From the NCBI GenBank assembly GCA_945906815.1, contig CAMDRT010000047.1, forward strand, positions 1 through 34,368: DNA of 34,368 bases, in the 5' to 3' direction. The position numbers and the translations under genes are program-made. The notes below the pieces were generated by a model. That model was not told the origin of the DNA. It did not search any database and saw nothing but the letters and a program-made list of their open reading frames with translations. Positions 1-6,577 of the stretch are shown here, piece by piece. How positions within the stretch are numbered: the stretch's first letter is position 1; the number at the start of each line of letters is the position of its first letter. The stretch is from Bordetella parapertussis (GTDB lineage Bacteria; Pseudomonadota; Gammaproteobacteria; Burkholderiales; SG8-41).

Positions 1-17
1 TACTGATACCAACAACA

Positions 18-84
18 CTCGTCACCCCGGCGTAGGCCGGGGTCTAGAAACGTACTGGATGCTGGCCTACGCCAGCATGACGAG
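18..84. repeat. Intergenic palindromic repeat (REP/MITE-like)
   Basis: The outer arms ctcgtca (18-24) and tgacgag (78-84) are inverted copies. Inside are two smaller hairpins, CCCCGG/CCGGGG around 25-42 and GCTGGC/GCCAGC at 61-76, each with the word cgtagg or its complement cctac. This two-hairpin layout with 'CTGGAT' between is typical of short palindromic repeats scattered between genes in many proteobacteria. No coding frame is involved. Positions 85-222, between the repeat and the first gene, show nothing recognisable. Confidence 0.7.
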
Positions 85-222
85 GTGGTTTTAATGAGAG
101 CTGCGGTAAAGTATTGATGCTCACAAGAACGCTATTATTCACCACCCCGCCCCATGTTCCTTTGCGAACGCCTGGCCAGCGCGCGGGATTGGGAGACTCT
201 GTGGCTAAATGCTTTTTCTAGG

Positions 223-678
223 TTAACCGATGCTCGAAGCGGAGGGGGTCTCACGCGCAAACTCGCGCGGCGTGATGATGCGAAAGGGCAGCGCTGTGAC
301 TTTGCGCGTCGCCAGTGCGAGCAAGTCGCGGTCTTTGGTGATGAGCGCATCGGCGCGGCAGTCGCGTGCCAGCTCCAGAAACATTTGATCGTCGGAGTCT
401 GCGCAGCGCGGCAGTTCGGCAATGGTATGGGATACGTTGCAGTCCAGTACGTCGCTAGCAATCGCGCGGCATAGCGCCAGAGCCGTAGCCTGTGCCTCAG
501 TGCTCAGTGCGCGGCCGGACAAAGCATAGCCGAGCACGCGCACCAGTTCGGCCTCGCAAGCCGGCGATATAAAAACGGCAGCAGCTCCCCGCGCGACAGC
601 GTTTTTTATAGGCGCGGCGCCGGCATCGGCAAACACCAGCCAGTCGAGCCACACGTTGGTGTCGAGCACCAGGCGCAT
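223..678 (-). CDS. PIN-domain ribonuclease, putative toxin (VapC-like, COG1569 type)
   Basis: This 151-residue protein has the layout of a single PIN domain, a metal-dependent RNase fold. It opens with LDTNVWLDWL, whose D6 is the usual first acidic ligand. It continues with an acidic pair around E42/E44, a D-S-D-D cluster at 94-97 and D116/D118 in ITKDRDLL, which together make the expected acidic pocket. Length fits the 'putative toxin, PIN family' group better than the shorter VapC proteins (inference). The gene starts 16 bases after the higA stop, so the two are probably one transcript. There is no strong Shine-Dalgarno sequence before the ATG, which fits translational coupling. As a toxin it would cleave RNA and be held in check by a partner antitoxin. 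The neighbour is a HigA-type protein, not a known VapB, so the pairing is unusual. The fold is near certain; the toxin role is inferred. Confidence 0.8.
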   Translation of the reverse strand: MRLVLDTNVWLDWLVFADAGAAPIKNAVARGAAAVFISPACEAELVRVLGYALSGRALSTEAQATALALCRAIASDVLDCNVSHTIAELPRCADSDDQMFLELARDCRADALITKDRDLLALATRKVTALPFRIITPREFARETPSASSIG

Positions 679-694
679 TACGCTGGACGTCTGG

Positions 695-979
695 TCACGC
701 TGCGAGTCTCAATACGCGTAGCTGTTTACGGCCTTGCTCCGCATGCCACAAGTCGTACTGCGTCTGTTGATTGATCCAGCTTTCTGCGGAGGTATCAAAG
801 GCAATCGAAAGGCGGACAGCCATCTCCGGGCTGATACCGGCCCGGCCATTCAGAATGCCGGACAGCGTTTTCCGGCTAATGCCGAGGCCTTTTGCCGCCG
901 CGGTCACAGTGAGGTCAAGTGGATCGAGACAAAGCGCCTTGATGATTTTCCCGGGATGTGGGGGATTGTGCATTCTCAT
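695..979 (-). CDS. higA: HigA-family antitoxin, XRE-type helix-turn-helix protein
   Basis: The 94-residue protein begins with the HigA signature NPPHPGKIIK, followed by an XRE helix-turn-helix (around residues 25-60, with LGISRKTLSGILNGRAGIS). It ends with the family's SAESWINQQTQYDLWHAEQ stretch. HigA normally binds and neutralises the RelE-fold toxin HigB and represses their shared promoter. Here the higB gene just upstream is reduced to its last codons, and a PIN-domain gene follows 16 bases downstream. An alternative start is the in-frame ATG two codons later (973). HigA may now serve the PIN protein, or act only as a DNA-binding regulator. Family assignment is firm; its present partner is unknown. 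Confidence 0.9.
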   Translation of the reverse strand: MRMHNPPHPGKIIKALCLDPLDLTVTAAAKGLGISRKTLSGILNGRAGISPEMAVRLSIAFDTSAESWINQQTQYDLWHAEQGRKQLRVLRLAA

Positions 980-988
980 GATTTAGCC

Positions 989-1048
989 TCAGTGGTAGTC
1001 CTCGTAATCAACGTCGTCTGCGTCCTTTCCTATGAAAAAGAATGTTAG
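989..1048 (-). pseudogene. higB: higB toxin remnant, C-terminal end only
   Basis: Reading the minus strand from about 1048 to the TGA at 991-989 gives LTFFFIGKDADDVDYEDYH. The ending '(D)VDYEDYH' with a preceding 'TF.F.G.DA' is the characteristic C-terminus of HigB toxins (known from the family). The stop lies 9 bases before the higA ATG, the usual higB-higA spacing. Upstream of LTFFF the frame no longer resembles HigB and runs into the 3' end of the TonB-receptor gene about 30 bases away, so roughly the first 70 codons are missing. The remnant may still carry part of the higA ribosome-binding region. A 27-codon frame from the ATG near 1072 is open, but too short for an active toxin. Confidence 0.75.
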
Positions 1049-1079
1049 CGCCACTGTATGCCGCAGTTCCATACTGGAC

Positions 1080-3623
1080 TCAGTGCTTCGCCACCGGCAG
1101 ATCAAACAAATACCGCACGCCCACCCACGCCATGCGCGGTGCCCCTGGTGCGTAAAATGTGGATTGTTGCAAAGGGAAGTCTCCGCCCGCGGTGGCGGGG
1201 AACGGGCGCGCGATGAAACGGCCGCTGGCGGTGAGACCGGTGGGGCCGAGTTGCGCTGCGGAATGGTATTGCCGGTCAAACAGGTTGTTGATTTGCGCGA
1301 ACCAGCGCCAGTGTTTGTCCACCGCGTAAGCAGCGCTCACATTGAACACCGCATAGCCGCCGGTTTTGCCGCTGCCGAGGTAGTTAACGCCATCGGGCGC
1401 ATGTAGATTATTTTCATTGCCGCGCGCAAACGCGCTGCCGATGGCGACCATGTTTAATCCCGCCGAGTATCCACCGGCAAACTGGTAATCAGCATAGGCC
1501 TTGAACAGTTGCCGCGGTATCAGCGGAATACGGTTGCCGGGCAGGATGCGTATATTGCCGTCGAGGCCCTTGTCGCCTGCGACTGCGCTATCGTTACTGC
1601 TGTTGCCGCTGCCGTTGATGGTTTCCGCCGATTGGTAAGTCGCATTGAGCCAGGTATAGTTCGCGCCGAAATGGAAGGCGCGGGTGTTGCCATTCAGGCC
1701 GACCTCAAGACCCTCGCGCCGCGTCTTGCCAACGTTTTTGAAGTAACCGAATTGGGTGTTGGCGGGCGCGGCCACAAACAAAATATCGTCCTTATTTTCC
1801 GCTCTGAATAGGCCGGCGTTCCAGCGCCAGTTGCCGGGCAGCGTGCCATGCAGCCCGGCTTCCCAGGTCTGGGTTACCACCTGCTGCAATGGCGGATCGC
1901 CCGCCAGCGAGTTGGGCAGGCGGCAAGGGTTCACGGGATCGGCGCAGCCGAGTTCAATCGCGCTTGGCGCACGACTGCCTTCGCTGTAGCCGAGGTAGGC
2001 CTTGAATGCTGTGCTGGGCGTGAAGCTCACACCTGCCGCCGGATTCAAGCGGCTGTAGGTGTGGTTGCCGTCAAGTGAACCGGCGCCACCACCGGGATTG
2101 ATTTGATCGCGGTTGCTCACTGTGGTGCGGTTGTAGCGGCCCGACAGGGTGACATGCACCGCGTCGCTGAGCGACATCGTATCGGTGGCATAAACGCTCC
2201 AGGTATGGGTGCGGCCGTTTAGATCCACTCGATTATCAAACGGCGCGCCGTCCACCACTCCGCCACTAACGCCATCGGCGTAGGCATTGAGCGCGGTGAG
2301 GCTGCGGTCCGGGTTGAGATAGGCCAACTGCGTGGACTGGCTGAATTTCACGCTGCTCGCGTCATAAGCAGCGCCGCCGGTGAATTGATGCTTGTGACCT
2401 GCAAGCTGGCCGAGCACGGTGAGTTGCCCCGACAGGCCGTAATTATTTTGTGCGGTTGTGGAGCGATTGATAAGACCGCTGCATTTTTCACCGGGTTCGT
2501 CGTTGAGCAACACGTTGGCAATGCAGCGCCAACTGGGAAACGCTGCGTTGGTGGCGTTTTCACCTGCCAGCGGAAAGCCGCTGTAGCCCGCCGCCGTCAG
2601 CGCGGCTTGCTCGCCCGCGTTGGGCTGATACAGATTTTGATCGAGTGCGCCTTCGTTGATATCCGCGTTCAAAGTGCGGGTCGACATTTTGCGGTAATAC
2701 AGGTTGCCGGAAAACATCACGTTGTCGTTGATGCTGTGGTTAAGCGCAAGATTCAAAAGCGTGGATTTGTTTTCGGTAATATCGGGTTTGGTGTAGATGC
2801 CGTTGTAATCGAGCTGGAGTAAACGTGCTTCCTGCAAGGCATTGCCGGTGAGGTTGCTGTCGGCGTGCGACACGCTGACTTTCACGTCGGTGGCGGCATT
2901 GCGCCAGCCGAGCTTGCCGAACAACTGTCCGACGCGCGTAGGCGAGTCTTCGCGCCAGCCGCTTTCTCTAAAAATAGTGCCGGTCACAAACCAATCCAGT
3001 GCTTGATGGTGGCCGCCGTATTCGATTTCGGTGGCCCCGCGCCGGTGCATGCCGCCATAGGCCTGAATAGCACCGCCGGGATGGCTGCGGCCATCCTTGG
3101 TTTGTAGCGACAGCGCGCCGCCCAGGGTGTTCAGCCCGAATAGGGGATTGGAGCCGGGTATCAGATGGATAGCCGCTATGGCCGATTTCGGTATCATGTC
3201 CCAACTCACCACATCGCCGAACGGCTGATTCAGCCGCACGCCGTCCATATACACCGACAAGCCCTGCGGCGTGCCGAGCAAAGGCGATGCGGTAAAGCCG
3301 CGGTAATTCACGTCCGGCTGAAACGGATTGTTCTGAATCTCGTTGATATGCACGCTGCCGATGTTGCGGCTGAGAAAATCAGACAGGTTGATGGCATTGC
3401 CGCGCTGCATGTCGGCGCCAGTGGCGGATTGCACCGGCGCGGGTATCAGGTCGCGGGCGAGGCCCAAGCCCGGCAAGGGTGTGGTGCCGACGACTTCGAC
3501 CTGGGGTAGTTGCGTTACGCCAGTTTCGGCTTGCGCGCCTAATGTACCCGTGTAAGGCAGCGCAAGGACGGCAGCGTACAGCCCCAGGCGATGCAGGGCC
3601 GTGCGGGTGTTTGGGAATGCCAT
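1080..3623 (-). CDS. TonB-dependent outer-membrane receptor
   Basis: The protein has 847 residues from the chosen ATG. The frame is open a further 47 codons upstream, but a good signal peptide starts here (MAFPNTRT..., hydrophobic core LGLYAAVLALPYTGT, cleavage near AQA). A TonB-box-like PQVEVVG follows. The plug domain spans about residues 60-170 and includes NYRGF, SVYMDGVRLNQPFGD and NPLFGLNTLGGALSLQTKDG. The rest has the alternating pattern of a 22-strand beta barrel with late motifs NWRWNAGLFR, LGYSEGSRAPS and NLFDRQYH. It ends VRYLFDL plus a five-residue extension instead of the usual terminal aromatic residue. Such receptors import scarce or bulky ligands using TonB energy. As the last gene of a degradation-type operon next to a Bug protein and an esterase, it probably takes up that pathway's substrate and not iron; that is inference. 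Gap to the upstream gene is 20 bases. Confidence 0.9.
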   Translation of the reverse strand: MAFPNTRTALHRLGLYAAVLALPYTGTLGAQAETGVTQLPQVEVVGTTPLPGLGLARDLIPAPVQSATGADMQRGNAINLSDFLSRNIGSVHINEIQNNPFQPDVNYRGFTASPLLGTPQGLSVYMDGVRLNQPFGDVVSWDMIPKSAIAAIHLIPGSNPLFGLNTLGGALSLQTKDGRSHPGGAIQAYGGMHRRGATEIEYGGHHQALDWFVTGTIFRESGWREDSPTRVGQLFGKLGWRNAATDVKVSVSHADSNLTGNALQEARLLQLDYNGIYTKPDITENKSTLLNLALNHSINDNVMFSGNLYYRKMSTRTLNADINEGALDQNLYQPNAGEQAALTAAGYSGFPLAGENATNAAFPSWRCIANVLLNDEPGEKCSGLINRSTTAQNNYGLSGQLTVLGQLAGHKHQFTGGAAYDASSVKFSQSTQLAYLNPDRSLTALNAYADGVSGGVVDGAPFDNRVDLNGRTHTWSVYATDTMSLSDAVHVTLSGRYNRTTVSNRDQINPGGGAGSLDGNHTYSRLNPAAGVSFTPSTAFKAYLGYSEGSRAPSAIELGCADPVNPCRLPNSLAGDPPLQQVVTQTWEAGLHGTLPGNWRWNAGLFRAENKDDILFVAAPANTQFGYFKNVGKTRREGLEVGLNGNTRAFHFGANYTWLNATYQSAETINGSGNSSNDSAVAGDKGLDGNIRILPGNRIPLIPRQLFKAYADYQFAGGYSAGLNMVAIGSAFARGNENNLHAPDGVNYLGSGKTGGYAVFNVSAAYAVDKHWRWFAQINNLFDRQYHSAAQLGPTGLTASGRFIARPFPATAGGDFPLQQSTFYAPGAPRMAWVGVRYLFDLPVAKH

Positions 3624-3643
3624 GGCGGGGTGGGTGGTGCTGT

Positions 3644-4462
3644 TTAAGCGGCGTTGCGCAGCCGGGGCCGAAAAATAGCGGTGTGCACAATCTCCACCAC
3701 CGTGCGTTGCTCGCAGCGTATCGCAACATACAGGCGCACAAATTCGTGACCCTTGTGATTCCATTTTTCTTCGGGGATGGCGCGCACTTCATAGTCGGGG
3801 CCGACGCGCAGCGCTGCATAAAACGACATGCGGCTGGCCGCGTGTATCCACGCCGGCAGTATGAAGCGCGTGCGCAGCACCAGGTTGGCCTGCCGCTGGA
3901 TCAATCCGGGATGCAGCAAAGGTGCCGTGCCTACACCATACAGCGGCAGCGCATCGCGCGCATCGCTGCACCATAGGCGGTTTTCTTCGAGCGTGGGTGT
4001 CCACGCCAGCGCGGGAAACGGCGTGCCGACTTCCATCAGGTCCCAGGTGACGACAGAGCGCTCCCGCAGCGGCGGGGCGGGCGCTATGTCGCCGCGGGGG
4101 TCTGGCTGCGCGGCGGCCTCCGGCAACGTCGCGCTCATGCGCGCGAGTTCCACTCCTTGCGGGTTCAGGCAGGTGACGGCGTGTGATGCGGTGCCGGTAT
4201 CCGCAGTGTGTATGCTGAGCAACTCGCCCTCGTACGCGGGTTTGCTGAAACTCACATCGGCAGTGCCACGTGCAAGCCAGGCCTCGCCGTAACGCGCGAC
4301 CAGCGGTTGCGTCATGTGACTGAAGACGGTGACGCCGGGCACCAATCCGCCTTTGAAGCCGAATTGGCGCGCGACATCATCGCTGTGCATGCGGTTTTCG
4401 GATTGTGTGGAGGGGTTGTGCGTGCGCACCTGATAGGGCGTGGTGTCGGTAGCGAGTGTCAT
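3644..4462 (-). CDS. MaoC-like double-hotdog protein, possible acyl-CoA or enoyl hydratase
   Basis: At 272 residues it has the size of two hotdog domains. The N-terminal half carries ENRMHSDDVARQFGFKGGLVPG, which lines up with the hydratase signature 'NPxHxDxxxAxxxGFxxxIxHG' of MaoC-type (R)-hydratases, with the usual HG replaced by PG. The second half shows no clear second catalytic motif. MaoC-type proteins add water to enoyl-CoA or similar unsaturated thioesters; the replaced residue means activity cannot be assumed. It lies 24 bases downstream of the Bug gene and 20 bases upstream of the TonB receptor, inside the six-gene run. A role in breaking down the compound handled by this operon is inferred. 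Confidence 0.65.
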   Translation of the reverse strand: MTLATDTTPYQVRTHNPSTQSENRMHSDDVARQFGFKGGLVPGVTVFSHMTQPLVARYGEAWLARGTADVSFSKPAYEGELLSIHTADTGTASHAVTCLNPQGVELARMSATLPEAAAQPDPRGDIAPAPPLRERSVVTWDLMEVGTPFPALAWTPTLEENRLWCSDARDALPLYGVGTAPLLHPGLIQRQANLVLRTRFILPAWIHAASRMSFYAALRVGPDYEVRAIPEEKWNHKGHEFVRLYVAIRCEQRTVVEIVHTAIFRPRLRNAA

Positions 4463-4486
4463 ATGTAAGATATTGTTTTTAAAAGG

Positions 4487-5482
4487 TTATTTAACCATGC
4501 CCAAAGCCGCCAAGCCGGCGCGCATGGCATCTTGCTGTTGCGCCAGCGCCTGGCGGCTGCCTGCGGCGCCCACGAAACTATCCGTCCACTGATGCTGTTC
4601 CAGATGTGTTTGCCACTCGCTGGTGCGCACCACGCGCGCGAACGCGGCTTCCCAATACGCGCTCTGTGCCGCGGTCATCGCCTTGGGGCCGATCACGCCG
4701 CGCAGATTATCGACCACCACGTTGATGCCTTGCTCGCGCCAGGTGGGTACTTGTGCCAGCGTGCCCGCGTAGCGCTGCGGCGCGGACAGGCCGATGATAC
4801 GAATGCGCCCGGCACTGTGATGTGCCAGCAGGTTGAATGCGGGTGAGGTGATCACATCCACATGACCGCCCAGCAGGGCGGTGACACCTTGCGACACCGA
4901 TTGAAACACCACCGATTTGAGCTTCTTCGCCTCGCCGCCTGCGGCTTGTGTGATCATCGCCAGTGTGATGTGGCCGGTATTGCCGAGGCTGGTGCCGATG
5001 GCGATGCTGATACTGCTGGCATCGGTTTGCAACAGTGCTGCGAGATCGCGCCCACTGCGCAGCGGTGAATCCGCGCGCACCGCGACGGCTAGCGATTCGC
5101 TGAACAGTTGCGCCACCGGCGTGACATCGGTGTAGTGCAGCGTGCTGCGCCCGCTGATGTGGTTGGTCAGCAGGTTAGCGGTGCTGATGGCCAGATGGTG
5201 GCCGTCCAGCGGGTTTTGATTGAGGCTGCTCCACGCCACTACGCCGCCCGCTGCCGGTTTGTTGAACACCGTTAGCGGCACCTCGATAATCTTTTGTTGC
5301 TGAAGGATTTTCTGCAGCAGTCGCGCAATCGTGTCCGAGCCGCCGCCCGCCGCCGATGCGGCGACCAGTTCAACGTGGCGCGAGGGCTTCCATGTGTCCG
5401 CTGCCTGCGCTGCTGCCGGCGGTGAGAGCAATGCGGCAAGCGCGGCGTGGACACACAGGGCGCTAAGGACGCGCGAGTACAT
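4487..5482 (-). CDS. Bug-family (TctC-like) periplasmic solute-binding protein
   Basis: The protein has 331 residues and a signal peptide (MYSRVLSALCVHAALAALLSPPAAAQA). The mature part starts with WKPSRHVELVAASAAGGGSDTIAR, the Bug signature in which the glycine-rich loop binds the ligand carboxylate. Later blocks such as VFNKPAAGGVVAW, TSLGNTGHITLA and the 'GRIRIIGLSAPQRYAG...PTWREQGINV' region are typical of the family. Bug proteins bind carboxylates, amino acids or aromatic acids in the periplasm, sometimes with TctAB permeases and often as orphans; no tctA or tctB is present here. The ATG overlaps the stop of the upstream esterase gene by one base (TGATG), so translation is probably coupled. 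Confidence 0.9.
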   Translation of the reverse strand: MYSRVLSALCVHAALAALLSPPAAAQAADTWKPSRHVELVAASAAGGGSDTIARLLQKILQQQKIIEVPLTVFNKPAAGGVVAWSSLNQNPLDGHHLAISTANLLTNHISGRSTLHYTDVTPVAQLFSESLAVAVRADSPLRSGRDLAALLQTDASSISIAIGTSLGNTGHITLAMITQAAGGEAKKLKSVVFQSVSQGVTALLGGHVDVITSPAFNLLAHHSAGRIRIIGLSAPQRYAGTLAQVPTWREQGINVVVDNLRGVIGPKAMTAAQSAYWEAAFARVVRTSEWQTHLEQHQWTDSFVGAAGSRQALAQQQDAMRAGLAALGMVK

Positions 5483-6537
5483 CAGTTTTCAAGGCCCTGC
5501 TGGATTAGCCATGCGCGTATCAGCCGCGCGACGTCGTCACTGTTTTTATCCATCATGACCATATGACTGTTGCCGCGCACACCCATTGCAGGCAAGTCGA
5601 TGGTGTCGGCGATGCCGCCCGCCGCACGGACGGCGCCGGTGTAACGCTCAACGTTGTTACGATAGGTGGTCCAGATTTTGCTGTCCTTGACGTAATCGCC
5701 CCACACCACCAGATGCGGAATGTGCTTTACGTTTGCGCCGCTGAATTTGGCAGGTTCGAGGCCCGATGCAGGCTCGACCATGACCACGGCTTTGACTTTG
5801 TCTGGGGCTGCCTGCGCTGCGCCAAACACGAACATGCCGGCCTGACTGTGGCCGATGATGATGCACGGGCACACGCGCTGCACCAGTTCGTTATAGGCTT
5901 TTTGTATCCATACGTCGCTGGTGGTCCAGCGCGCTACGAATTGGCGGGTGAATTGATCGATGTTTGCTGCGGGAAACTGCTGACCCGGATGCACTTTTTG
6001 TTGGGCGGGGTCCGAGGCGTAACCACCGACGGGTCCGAAGCGGAATATGTCCCACGCCTGATCGGGCGTGCGATGTTCCGGCTCGATCTTGTTGATTTGC
6101 GGATAACGCGCCCACGATGAACGGCCGCGCTCAACGGCATCGGAAACATAGGTGTCGTAACCGGCACGCATAAAAAATTCATGCCAGCCGGAGCGCCCGT
6201 CGGGTGTGACTTCCCAGGTGACGCCGGTCAGTCCGCCGCCGTGCCATAGCAAGATCGGCACCTTGCCCTTGGGCGACACCAGTGAGAACTGCTGCACATA
6301 GAGCTGGCCGACCATATAGTCGCCATTCGGATCGGACATGCGCGCCACGGCCTGCGGGTTGGTGCGTACTTCGCGCAATGGCAAGCCCGACAAGCGCACA
6401 CGTTCGCCGCCGACATGAAAGCCGCGCACGCCTTTCAGCGCAATGCTGCCGTCACCGGACGATGGGCCGGTTGCTGCGCAACCACCGAGTGTGGCCAGCG
6501 CCAGCGCAAAAATTGACATCAGGTAGCTGTGCTTCAT
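5482..6537 (-). CDS. Alpha/beta-hydrolase lipoprotein, esterase-713-like
   Basis: The protein has 351 residues from the ATG at 6537, preceded by GAGGAG at good spacing; the TTG one codon earlier is less likely. A lipoprotein signal ends in the lipobox LGG-C20, so it should be anchored in the outer membrane or periplasm. The hydrolase core has HGGG (99-102, oxyanion region, followed by LTGVTWE), the nucleophile elbow GHSQAG with S231, E255 in VMVEPAS, and H325 in GNSHMVMMD. The Ser-to-Glu spacing of 24 residues and the HGGGLTGVTWE stretch recall esterase 713 of Alcaligenes, whose triad uses Glu (from memory). It would cleave an ester or lactone in the periplasm. It overlaps the Bug gene by one base and sits 40 bases after the oxidoreductase gene. 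Confidence 0.8.
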   Translation of the reverse strand: MKHSYLMSIFALALATLGGCAATGPSSGDGSIALKGVRGFHVGGERVRLSGLPLREVRTNPQAVARMSDPNGDYMVGQLYVQQFSLVSPKGKVPILLWHGGGLTGVTWEVTPDGRSGWHEFFMRAGYDTYVSDAVERGRSSWARYPQINKIEPEHRTPDQAWDIFRFGPVGGYASDPAQQKVHPGQQFPAANIDQFTRQFVARWTTSDVWIQKAYNELVQRVCPCIIIGHSQAGMFVFGAAQAAPDKVKAVVMVEPASGLEPAKFSGANVKHIPHLVVWGDYVKDSKIWTTYRNNVERYTGAVRAAGGIADTIDLPAMGVRGNSHMVMMDKNSDDVARLIRAWLIQQGLEN

Positions 6538-6577
6538 CAAAACTCCTCGTTGTAACCTATTGATATTGAAAACGTTT

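Noticed and set aside
2385..2822. Long plus-strand frame inside the TonB receptor gene
   Set aside because: It is antisense to a clearly coding receptor and has no motif; it is a product of high GC and codon bias.
4487..5482. Tripartite TctABC transporter
   Set aside because: Only the binding-protein subunit is present at both Bug loci; no tctA or tctB membrane gene is found in the window.
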